Source: Treponema sp. UBA3649 (GTDB lineage Bacteria > Spirochaetota > Spirochaetia > Treponematales > Treponemataceae). From it: a DNA stretch of 11,914 nt. Where the stretch lies: contig DFKI01000114.1 in the NCBI GenBank assembly GCA_002373325.1, positions 1-11,914 on the forward strand, in the 5' to 3' direction. Below the pieces are notes generated by a model. That model saw only the letters and a program-made list of their open reading frames with translations, was not told the origin of the DNA and ran no database searches. How positions within the stretch are numbered: position 1 is the stretch's first letter; each line of letters opens with the position of its first letter. Shown in pieces: positions 1 through 4,990 of this stretch. The translations under genes were made by a program, and so were the position numbers.

Positions 1-842
1 TGAGTGCTATGTTTGCACAGCGTTCTGAAGGACTGACCGAAGTCAGCACACAGAAGAACATGGAGAAGCTCTCATCCGGCATGAGAATCAACCGCGCCGG
101 TGACGATGCTTCTGGTCTCGCAGTTTCTGAGAAGATGCGCAGCCAGATTCGTGGCTTGAACAAGGCTTCTGAGAACGCAAAGAACGGAATCTCTTTCATC
201 CAGACAACTGAGGGATACCTCCAGGAGACTGAGGACATCGTTCAGAGAATCCGCGAGCTTGCAATTCAGTCAAGCAACGGAATCTACACTGACGAAGACC
301 GCATCATGATCCAGGTTGAGGTTTCTTCACTGATCGCAGAGATTGACCGTGTTGCATCACACGCCCAGTTCAACGGCATGAACATGCTGACAGGACGTTT
401 CGCTCGCCCCACCGGAGAGAACAATGTTACAGCTTCTATGTGGCTCCACATCGGCGCAAACATGGATCAGAGAACACAGGTTTTCATCGGAACTATGTCT
501 GCAGCTGCTCTCGGACTCCGCAACGTTGGAACAGAGGAGATTCTTTCTCTCGCAGCTCCCGATGATGCAAACCGCGCAATCGGAACTCTCGATGAGGCAA
601 TCAAGAAGATCAACAAGCAGAGAGCTGACCTCGGTGCATATCAGAACCGCCTTGAGAAGACTGTTGAGGGACTCGACATTGGTGCAGAGAACCTCCAGGC
701 ATCTGAGAGCCGCATCCGCGATTCCGACATGGCTAAGGAGATGGTCGAGTTCACAAAGAACCAGGTCCTCCAGCAGGCAGGAACAGCAATGATTGCACAG
801 GCCAACCAGTCTTCACAGAACGTTCTTTCTCTGTTGCAGTAG
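1..842 (+). CDS. flaB: Flagellar filament core protein FlaB, 5' end cut by window edge
   Basis: Flagellin of the periplasmic flagella (endoflagella) of spirochaetes; it polymerises into the filament core. The reading frame is open to base 1: the codons before the ATG at 9 read ?TG-AGT-GCT, which fits the conserved Treponema FlaB start (M-S-A-M-F-A-Q-R) about six residues in. The true start therefore lies just upstream of the window, and the ATG at 9 is internal. Seen: the conserved N-terminal D0/D1 block (NMEKLSSGMRINRAGDDASG, SEKMRSQIRGL) and the C-terminal D1/D0 block (INKQRADLGAYQNRLE, ESRIRDSDMAKEM, ending NVLSLLQ). There is no variable D2/D3 insert, so total length is near the family's usual 285 or so. 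Codon choice is strongly biased, as expected for an abundant protein. A hairpin terminator follows 34 nt after the stop. The family call is very safe; which FlaB paralogue this is cannot be told. Confidence 0.97.
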   Translation, partial: SAMFAQRSEGLTEVSTQKNMEKLSSGMRINRAGDDASGLAVSEKMRSQIRGLNKASENAKNGISFIQTTEGYLQETEDIVQRIRELAIQSSNGIYTDEDRIMIQVEVSSLIAEIDRVASHAQFNGMNMLTGRFARPTGENNVTASMWLHIGANMDQRTQVFIGTMSAAALGLRNVGTEEILSLAAPDDANRAIGTLDEAIKKINKQRADLGAYQNRLEKTVEGLDIGAENLQASESRIRDSDMAKEMVEFTKNQVLQQAGTAMIAQANQSSQNVLSLLQ

Positions 843-875
843 TCTTTAGTGCAGCATAGAGCGAGTTGATCGTAC

Positions 876-910
876 AAAAGGGCATCCTTCGGGGTGTCCT
901 TTTTTTATTT
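876..910. terminator. Intrinsic terminator, probably bidirectional
   Basis: A 12-bp stem (876-887 with 892-903, two G-U pairs on the + strand) closes on a stable C(UUCG)G tetraloop. On the + strand it is followed by a T tract (900-906, then ATTTT), giving a classic terminator for flaB. On the minus strand the stem is followed by CCCTTTTG, a weaker U tract that could end the convergent lipoprotein gene, whose stop codon (905-907) sits in the T tract. Confidence 0.9.
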
Positions 911-1777
911 TGCGTTCAAGAGCCGGAAAGCCGTGTTGTAGCACTGAGCGTTGGGAATGGAAAAAGTATAGGTCACATTATAGCCGTCCCTCGATGTAGT
1001 AAGCTTGAAGCTGATTTTTCCTCCCTGCATCAGGATGTCGTGAACCCTTGACGACGGCATGGACCCGAACAAGATTCTGTCCGACGTGTTTCTCGCCGCA
1101 AACGAGTATGATTTTCCGTCCGCACCCACAACCTGAATATTGTACTTCACGGGAGTCCTTGCATTTCCAGAAACCGGCTCCTTGTTTCCCCGCTCAAAAA
1201 TCCTCAGCGCGAAATTTGATTTTGAGACGATTATAAAATCAGCCGAAAAAGTCGCGGCGTCAAAGCTCACGTCCGAATACGTGCCGGAAAGAACCTCCCT
1301 TGTCGTGATGAATTTTCTGTCCGTGGGATTTCCGTTCTGGTCGGTAAAATTCTCCACCGTCCAAATTCCAGTGTTATCCGCCTGCAGCTTTTGAAAATCA
1401 AGGAGCCGCTTTTCCTCCTCATCCTTTTCAAATTCCTGAATGACTCCATAATACTCATGATAGATGGAAATCTTCTGCGACTGAGGGAACAAATCCATGA
1501 ACACGTTCAGATAGGACTTTGCCATCTCATAGTCCTTCCGCGTGTAAAAATACTCAATCTTTCCGCTGAGACGGCTTTCCGTTATGTTCTGATTTTTCAT
1601 CAGTTCGTTTTCCCGTATCAGAGTCTCGTTCTCTTTCTGCAGCCTGTCAAGTTCCTGAGCCGCGTCAATCCTCACGAACTCCTCCCTCTCCTCATCCCTG
1701 CACGAAAAGCACGGAAAAAGAAAGCACAAAATCAAAGGGAAAACCGCCTTCCCCACAAATCTATTCCGCATCTTCAT
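905..1777 (-). CDS. Predicted lipoprotein of unknown function
   Basis: 290 residues. The N-terminus has a basic start, a hydrophobic stretch (about residues 11-25) and a relaxed spirochaete-type lipobox F-S-C, with Cys26 the likely lipidated residue (Cys23 is an alternative). The mature protein should be anchored to a membrane facing the periplasm. Residues 38-65 look like a short coiled coil rich in Leu/Glu/Asn. Residues 70-125 are helical and could be one TPR-like hairpin (Y-F-Y-T-R-K-D-Y-E-M-A-K). The C-terminal 150 residues look beta-rich and I do not recognise them. The ATG at 1777 has GGTGAGG about 5 nt upstream, and a second ATG two codons later is less well placed. It has its own consensus-like promoter and converges on flaB, so no operon partner is visible. 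Function is unknown; a structural or sensory envelope role would be a guess. Confidence 0.85.
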   Translation of the reverse strand: MKMRNRFVGKAVFPLILCFLFPCFSCRDEEREEFVRIDAAQELDRLQKENETLIRENELMKNQNITESRLSGKIEYFYTRKDYEMAKSYLNVFMDLFPQSQKISIYHEYYGVIQEFEKDEEEKRLLDFQKLQADNTGIWTVENFTDQNGNPTDRKFITTREVLSGTYSDVSFDAATFSADFIIVSKSNFALRIFERGNKEPVSGNARTPVKYNIQVVGADGKSYSFAARNTSDRILFGSMPSSRVHDILMQGGKISFKLTTSRDGYNVTYTFSIPNAQCYNTAFRLLNAK

Positions 1778-1802
1778 CTAAACCTCACCTTGATTTCGCA
1801 CA

Positions 1803-1830
1803 ATTATATAGAAGATTTTTGATTTGTAGA
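1803..1830 (-). promoter_or_regulatory. Sigma70-type promoter for the lipoprotein gene
   Basis: On the minus strand a perfect TATAAT (1803-1808) has TCTACA (1825-1830, 4 of 6 to TTGACA) 16 nt upstream. Transcription would start near 1796, leaving about 19 nt of leader before the ATG at 1777, enough for the GGTGAGG ribosome-binding site. Confidence 0.65.
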
Positions 1831-1870
1831 AGTACCTCCGAAAAAAAACACATTTTTTGATATGCGGTCC

Positions 1871-1899
1871 TTGACTGAGCCCCGATTTTTTGCTATACT
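1871..1899 (+). promoter_or_regulatory. Sigma70-type promoter for the tRNA gene
   Basis: TTGACT (1871-1876), a 17-nt spacer and TATACT (1894-1899), with an extended -10 TGC just before it. The expected start is near 1906, a few bases ahead of the mature tRNA 5' end at 1910. Strong, standard promoter for a stable RNA. Confidence 0.85.
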
Positions 1900-1909
1900 G
1901 ACTAAACAT

Positions 1910-1965
<56 letters not shown>

Positions 1966-1983
<18 letters not shown>

Positions 1984-2218
1984 AATCCAGTCTTTTTTAA
2001 TCAAACAATCCAGTTAAATTACATACAAGAGATTTCTAGGACTTGAAGCGGAATGAGCGCCGACCAGGTGGGAGGAAAAGCCACCACGGATGGTGGCGAC
2101 AGCGAATGTAGCCGGGGTATTTGTAAAGACACACGACGTGGATTTGCAAATACCCAAGTCCTAGATGTCCCAAAAAGCCCTTTTCTTAAACAAGCAATCC
2201 CATTAAATTACATACAAG
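1966..2218. repeat. Imperfect 64-bp direct repeat, period 189, starting in the tRNA T-arm
   Basis: Unit 1 is 1966-2029 and unit 2 is 2155-2218; they align without gaps. The first 20 bases (from the T-arm through the acceptor 3' strand and AAA) and the last 16 bases (TTAAATTACATACAAG) are identical. The middle 28 bases match at 16 positions, so the whole is 52/64. Unit 2 thus carries a displaced copy of the tRNA 3' end. This is the geometry of an attachment-site duplication, but only about 125 bp separates the units and no integrase is present. A local duplication or a small non-autonomous insertion explains it equally well. Confidence 0.85.
2036..2164. other. Foldable module bounded by inverted copies of the tRNA T-arm sequence
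   Basis: CTAGGACTTG at 2036-2045 is the exact reverse complement of CAAGTCCTAG at 2155-2164 (and of the T-arm at 1966-1975), giving a 10-bp closing stem around about 110 nt. Inside are a 7-bp hairpin with loop CGGA (2080-2097) and a 13-bp hairpin with one G-U (2115-2127 with 2143-2155, sharing base 2155 with the closing stem). Open reading frames crossing it have no good ribosome-binding site or recognisable protein, so I treat it as non-coding. It could be a structured RNA, a small mobile repeat or a decayed insertion. Structure is seen directly; function is unknown. Confidence 0.6.
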
Positions 2219-2243
2219 TTCCCGTCATTATCGTTGCGGCTAC

Positions 2244-2313
2244 TGTCATTATCGGGCTCGACCCGATAATCCCCAAAAAAAAGAGATTGCCGTGTCGGAG
2301 CACGGCAATGACA
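2244..2313. repeat. Two-hairpin palindromic repeat, copy A
   Basis: A 70-bp unit starting TGTCATT and ending AATGACA, so the ends are inverted repeats. Left hairpin: ATTATCGGG (2248-2256) with CCCGATAAT (2262-2270). An A-rich spacer follows. Right hairpin: ATTGCCGTG (2286-2294) with CACGGCAAT (2301-2309). It resembles paired REP/BIME elements. A fragment with GTCATTATCG also lies just upstream at 2224-2233. Copy B at 2500-2567 has the same plan, and differences in the stems are compensated, which points to selection on the hairpins or recent spread. Confidence 0.85.
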
Positions 2314-2360
2314 CAAAGTTAATCCCGGCAATGACAACCCGTCAGGCACGCGATGAGACA
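2314..2360. repeat. Tandem half-unit tail of repeat copy A
   Basis: Directly after the palindromic unit come two further units of 23 nt (2314-2336) and 24 nt (2337-2360), each ending in a version of the right-hand half (CCGGCAATGACA, then a degraded CGCGATGAGACA). They lack the left stem arm, so they cannot fold alone. Confidence 0.7.
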
Positions 2361-2499
2361 ATATGGCAGAAGCGGAATGAAAATCAAATAAAAAAGTCCC
2401 CGGGGACAAAACTAATCATCCCTCGGAGACTCTGAATCTCAAATATAAAAACCTAAATTTTAATCGTTAAAACAAAAGACGTTTTTCCAAGAAAGCCCC
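2361..2499. other. Intergenic stretch with one perfect palindrome
   Basis: No gene seen. The only structure is the 12-bp palindrome GTCCCCGGGGAC at 2396-2407. Read on the minus strand it is followed by TTTTTT, so it could act as a weak minus-strand terminator. The rest is A/T-rich and featureless to me. Confidence 0.5.
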
Positions 2500-2567
2500 T
2501 GTCATTATCGGGTTCGACCCGATAATCCCTATAAAAAGAGATTGCCGGGTCAAGCCCGGCAATGACA
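2500..2567. repeat. Two-hairpin palindromic repeat, copy B
   Basis: A 68-bp unit of the same family as copy A. Left hairpin: ATTATCGGG (2504-2512) with CCCGATAAT (2518-2526). Spacer TATAAAAA-type. Right hairpin: ATTGCCGGG (2541-2549) with CCCGGCAAT (2555-2563). Ends TGTCATT and AATGACA. Compared with copy A, the right stem changes on both arms together (CCGTG/CACGG against CCGGG/CCCGG), keeping pairing intact. Confidence 0.87.
2533..2563 (-). terminator. Repeat hairpin doubling as terminator for the minus-strand gene
   Basis: On the minus strand the 9-bp stem of copy B (2541-2549/2555-2563, 5-nt loop) is followed by CTC and TTTTT (2533-2537). It lies 33 nt past the stop of the small gene ending at 2596. 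The first T is three bases from the stem, so efficiency may be modest. Inference from sequence only. Confidence 0.55.
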
Positions 2568-2601
2568 TATCATCAGGCACGGCAATGACACACCATCAGG
2601 C
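2568..2601. repeat. Tandem half-unit tail of repeat copy B, running into the gene end
   Basis: One 23-nt unit (2568-2590, ending CACGGCAATGACA) and the first 11 bases of another (2591-2601, CACCATCAGGC). ATCAGGC occurs in both. The second, partial unit supplies the last Ala codon and TGA stop of the minus-strand gene at 2596. Confidence 0.7.
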
Positions 2602-2988
2602 GGTAAGATTGAAAATCGCACCAGGCTCCGGCATGAGTCCCGCGATTCCGTATGTTCCGGGAAGAGACGCAGCCGCAACGACGCTCTTTATCTGCTTCTG
2701 ATAAGAGGCAATCATGGAATCCATCTGCCGGTCGGTCAGGGGTGTCTCCTGGGTTTCCAAATCCTCGCTCTTTTTCAACGAAACAAGGTGATCAATCAGC
2801 GTGTTCAAAATCCTGATTCTGTCAACGGAAACTCCCCTCTCTCCCTTATCCGCAGGTGTGCCGCGAACATGCTCGAACTGCGTGTAAACCGTGACGTTAT
2901 CTTTTACGGGAACATAAATCCGTCCAAAACCCGACCTAAAGACAGTCTGGTACGAAGATGCATTCAAACTGATATCATTCGCATACAT
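2596..2988 (-). CDS. Small conserved-looking hypothetical protein
   Basis: 130 residues from the ATG at 2988, chosen because a perfect AGGAGG (2995-3000) lies 6 nt upstream. An in-frame TTG two codons earlier sits directly against the Shine-Dalgarno and is unlikely. There is no signal peptide or membrane segment, so it is cytoplasmic. Residues about 20-42 (from G-R-I-Y-V-P-V through F-E-H-V-R-G) look beta-rich. Residues about 55-100 look helical (R-I-R-I-L-N-T-L-I-D-H-L and M-D-S-M-I-A-S-Y-Q-K-Q-I). The tail is Gly/Pro/Ala-rich. I do not recognise the family; the composition and the strong ribosome-binding site support a real gene. A possible sigma28-like promoter and nearness to flaB hint at the motility regulon, but that is weak. 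The final codon and stop lie in repeat sequence, so the C-terminus may have been altered by repeat insertion. Confidence 0.8.
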   Translation of the reverse strand: MYANDISLNASSYQTVFRSGFGRIYVPVKDNVTVYTQFEHVRGTPADKGERGVSVDRIRILNTLIDHLVSLKKSEDLETQETPLTDRQMDSMIASYQKQIKSVVAAASLPGTYGIAGLMPEPGAIFNLTA

Positions 2989-2994
2989 AGGCAA

Positions 2995-3000
2995 CCTCCT
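2995..3000 (-). promoter_or_regulatory. Consensus Shine-Dalgarno that fixes the start at 2988
   Basis: AGGAGG on the minus strand, 6 nt from the ATG at 2986-2988. It rules against the in-frame TTG at 2992-2994, which touches it. Confidence 0.85.
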
Positions 3001-3008
3001 TTACTTCT

Positions 3009-3035
3009 TTATCGGAATCCGGGAAGTGAAAGTTA
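3009..3035 (-). promoter_or_regulatory. Possible sigma28 (FliA)-type promoter
   Basis: Minus strand: TAACTTTC (3028-3035), 11-nt spacer, TCCGATAA (3009-3016). The known sigma28 pattern is TAAAGTTT-N11-GCCGATAA, so this matches 5 of 8 and 7 of 8 with exact spacing. No sigma70 promoter of similar quality is visible upstream of this gene. The leader would be only about 14 nt, just containing the Shine-Dalgarno, which lowers confidence. Confidence 0.35.
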
Positions 3036-3146
3036 AGCCAAAAGCAAAAAATTGTTTTAACAAGCGGATTTGATCACGACACTTTTTTGAGGTACATTTT
3101 GAATCTCTAATGGGAACCTCTAAAGACTTCAGTTTTTATAGATTGC

Positions 3147-3419
3147 CTAATACAAATCAGAATGAGTTCCCGTCCTAAAAAGAATCAATTCCAATTGCTT
3201 TTCCCTTACTTTATATATCAAGAGCAAATCTGAACGGACATGACATTCTCTGTACCCTTTGTAATTACCGGCCAACGCATGGTCTTTTTTCTCTTCGGGC
3301 AATACTTGCTGATTTTGAAGCATAGCTATAACCTTAAAAAGTTCTTCAATATCCACATGACGCTTCTGAGCAAGTTTATAATCTTTTTTGAATTGAGTTG
3401 TATAAACAAGCTCAAGCAT
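3147..3419 (-). CDS. yafQ: YafQ/RelE-family toxin (ribosome-dependent mRNA interferase)
   Basis: 90 residues, the usual length for YafQ-type toxins, which bind the ribosomal A site and cut mRNA during translation. Seen motifs in order: D46-H47 in DHAL, R57-E-C-H60 followed by D64, then L-L-I-Y-K, and the C-terminal R-T-G-T-H86-S-D-L-Y. They line up with the His/His/Asp/His catalytic set known for E. coli YafQ (H50, H63, D67, H87) at nearly the same spacing, so the toxin looks intact; the E. coli final Phe is replaced by Tyr90. Its ATG lies within the end of the antitoxin gene (8-nt overlap, ATGCTTGA), the standard arrangement for translational coupling. The antitoxin precedes it in the operon. 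RelE-like members of other subfamilies are possible, but the motifs favour YafQ. Confidence 0.92.
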   Translation of the reverse strand: MLELVYTTQFKKDYKLAQKRHVDIEELFKVIAMLQNQQVLPEEKKDHALAGNYKGYRECHVRSDLLLIYKVREKQLELILFRTGTHSDLY

Positions 3420-3678
3420 CTAATGAAGCCCTCAAATCGGAAATACTGGAAAACGGTCCATGGAGTTCCTTTCCATTTTCCGCAAGCTCAATCGTCTGCC
3501 TGGTAAGACTATTAGGCAAATCACTCCTGATTTCAAACGGAATTCTATGCTCTCTGACAACAGCCTTTGCAAATAAAGTAAAAGCCGTAGAAACTGGCAT
3601 TCCAAAATCTTCGCAAATCAGAGAAAACTCTTTTTTCAACTGACTGTCCATCCTGACACTAAAAGCAGACTGATTCAT
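3412..3678 (-). CDS. dinJ: DinJ/RelB-family antitoxin
   Basis: 88 residues. The N-terminus reads S-A-F-S-V-R-M-D-S-Q-L-K-K-E-F, a ribbon-helix-helix strand plus first helix. The second helix follows with G-M-P-V-S-T-A-F-T-L-F-A-K-A-V-V-R, the typical RelB/DinJ signature. Next is R-I-P-F-E-I, the usual P-F pair before the toxin-binding tail (about residues 48-88). It should dimerise, bind the promoter and neutralise the toxin through its C-terminal part. The start has AGAGG 7 nt upstream (3686-3690). It is the first gene of the pair, with its own promoter and a direct-repeat operator candidate. The pair is oriented like the genes around it but separated by more than 150 bases on both sides, so it is an independent cassette, probably acquired. 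Confidence 0.92.
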   Translation of the reverse strand: MNQSAFSVRMDSQLKKEFSLICEDFGMPVSTAFTLFAKAVVREHRIPFEIRSDLPNSLTRQTIELAENGKELHGPFSSISDLRASLDA

Positions 3679-3699
3679 ATTTACGCCTCTTTAACATAA

Positions 3700-3729
3700 A
3701 TTATAAACCAAATTGATACCAAATTGCAA
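3700..3729 (-). promoter_or_regulatory. Promoter and candidate operator of the toxin-antitoxin pair
   Basis: Minus strand: TTGCAA (3724-3729), 18-nt spacer, perfect TATAAT (3700-3705). On the + strand the spacer holds two exact copies of ACCAAATTG (3707-3715 and 3718-3726) at an 11-bp period, about one helical turn, covering the space between -35 and -10. A ribbon-helix-helix antitoxin bound there would block polymerase. Autoregulation is established for this family; the site is inferred. Confidence 0.7.
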
Positions 3730-3865
3730 GTTCTTTATTGAACCACGAAAATGCGACGTCAAAAAACTTTGTAATCTCATACTCTTGAACTCGACAGGAA
3801 GTTCGAAAAAATAACTTCAAATGCATTTCTCGAAGTGCCATTATCAAGTAAAAGCCGGGAGACTA

Positions 3866-4264
3866 TTAAAGCTTGAATCCTGTCGCGACAAAGAGAGCCA
3901 CGTCACGTCCTGTGTCGTCGCTTATGTCCACGTTCACAATCATCGTGGAGCGTCCGTTCTTACGGCATGTGGCCCTTGCAATCAGCCTTGTCCCTTTCGG
4001 CGCGCTTAAGAAATTCACGCTCACCTGCTGCGCCACAGTGGGCTTGTGGATATGGTTGCTCAGAACGGCAAATGCAAAATCAGCAAGCGTAAAGATAACG
4101 CCGCCCATCACTCCCCCGTTCGCATTCCGGTGACTCTCAGTGATTAAAAGAGAGCAGAGACTGTGCTCCTCATCCAGCTCGTCAATATAAGCGCCGTTGC
4201 TCGTTGCGAATCTGTCGGCAGTAAAATACTCACGCGCCTCGTCCAAAGATTTGAATGTAGCCAT
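3866..4264 (-). CDS. PaaI-type hotdog-fold thioesterase
   Basis: 132 residues, one hotdog domain, cytoplasmic. Enzymes of this family hydrolyse acyl- or aryl-CoA thioesters as tetramers. Seen: the loop and central helix N47-A-N-G50-G-V-M53-G54-G55-V-I-F-T-L-A-D62-F-A-F-A. It fits the PaaI pattern N-x2-G-x2-H-G-G with the catalytic acid at D62. The usual His of HGG is Met53; this Met variant with T-L-A-D-F-A-F-A is, as far as I recall, common in anaerobe homologues, so activity is plausible. The beta strands Q-Q-V-S-V-N-F-L and I-A-R-A-T-C-R-K follow in family order. The ATG has AGAGG 6 nt upstream (4271-4275). It starts 27 nt after the queH stop and is the last gene of the operon. The natural thioester is unknown. 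Confidence 0.88.
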   Translation of the reverse strand: MATFKSLDEAREYFTADRFATSNGAYIDELDEEHSLCSLLITESHRNANGGVMGGVIFTLADFAFAVLSNHIHKPTVAQQVSVNFLSAPKGTRLIARATCRKNGRSTMIVNVDISDDTGRDVALFVATGFKL

Positions 4265-4291
4265 AATCTTCCTCTTGCCTCCCCCGCCCCG

Positions 4292-4990
4292 TCACAAGGC
4301 GAACACACACTGATGCTCCTCTGATTTTTCGCAGGTCCTTTGATTTTGCATGGAATAGACGCAGCCGCAATAAGTCTGCCTGTAAAGTCCGTATTCCTTG
4401 CTCAGCTGAAGGCTCCTCAAAAATCCGTTGCGTTTCTTGAAGTCCGCCACTAAATATTTTACACCCTTGTCGCTCTTTAACGCAAGCCCGATCTCATTGA
4501 TTTTTTTTGCGTCCTTGCACGGGCTGATTGAGATGGTCGTCGTAAAATAATCGAATCCGTTTTTCTCCGCGTAGTCCCAGGATTTTTTCATGCGGAACTC
4601 ATAGCATCTGCGGCATCTTTCCCCTCGCTCCCCCTCGCTCTGTAAATCAGGCTCCTCAAGAACTTTTGTAGCAGAAAAATAATCCTCCGCGTCGTAGATT
4701 TCCTCAACGAACCTGACCTGATTCTTTACCGCCTCAGGAAATTCAGTGACAAATTTTTTCATGGACTCAAGCCGCTTGTCGTACTCCATGCGCGGATGAA
4801 TGTTCGGATTGTAAAAATAAACCGTGATGTCAAAATACTTCGAAAGATACTCAATCACATAAGTCGAGCAGGGACCGCAGCAGGCATGTAGAAGGAGCCT
4901 GGGCCTGGATTTTCCCGCGCTGATTTCCTCAAGGACCGAGTCCATCATCTTCTGATAGTTTACGGGCTTTGCATTCTGCTCCATTTTCAC
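4292..4990 (-). CDS. queH: Epoxyqueuosine reductase QueH
   Basis: 232 residues. QueH performs the last step of queuosine synthesis, reducing epoxyqueuosine to queuosine in the wobble base of GUN-anticodon tRNAs. It is the iron-sulfur, non-cobalamin alternative to QueG. Seen in order: H35-A-C37-C38-G-P-C41-S; Y-F-Y-N-P-N-I-H-P (58-66); G-E-R-C126-R-R-C129-Y-E; T-T-I-S-I-S-P-C158-K; F-K-K-R-N-G-F-L-R-S (184-193); and Y-R-Q-T-Y-C208-G-C210-V-Y-S. These Cys pairs are the cluster/metal ligands known for the family (DUF208). Length is normal. The start is GTG at 4990 with GGAGG 7 nt upstream; an ATG two codons later is 13 nt from that site. Its GTG overlaps the TGA of the GH32 gene by 4 nt, so translation is probably coupled. 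No other queuosine gene is in the window. Confidence 0.95.
   Translation of the reverse strand: MKMEQNAKPVNYQKMMDSVLEEISAGKSRPRLLLHACCGPCSTYVIEYLSKYFDITVYFYNPNIHPRMEYDKRLESMKKFVTEFPEAVKNQVRFVEEIYDAEDYFSATKVLEEPDLQSEGERGERCRRCYEFRMKKSWDYAEKNGFDYFTTTISISPCKDAKKINEIGLALKSDKGVKYLVADFKKRNGFLRSLQLSKEYGLYRQTYCGCVYSMQNQRTCEKSEEHQCVFAL

Noticed and set aside
9..842. flaB starting at the ATG at base 9
   Set aside because: The frame is open upstream to base 1 and the codons before it match the conserved FlaB N-terminus, so the gene begins outside the window.
2036..2164. Retron-type msr/msd RNA
   Set aside because: Inverted ends around hairpins fit superficially, but no reverse transcriptase is present on either side and the inverted ends are explained by the tRNA sequence copy.
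2053..2322. An 89-codon + strand open frame crossing the structured module and the repeats
   Set aside because: No convincing ribosome-binding site, it runs through hairpins, the tRNA-end copy and the palindromic repeat, and its product resembles no protein I know. Best explained as chance reading through non-coding DNA, although the first 25 codons cannot be fully excluded.
3147..3678. Toxin-antitoxin pair as cargo of an element bounded by the tRNA-end repeats
   Set aside because: Both tRNA-end copies lie to its left (1966 and 2155); nothing resembling a third copy is seen to its right.
3798..3836. Terminator after the thioesterase gene from the GAAGTT/AACTTC and ACTTC/GAAGT inverted repeats
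   Set aside because: Stems are only 5-6 bp, loops are large, and the T-rich run falls in the loop rather than after the stem on the minus strand.
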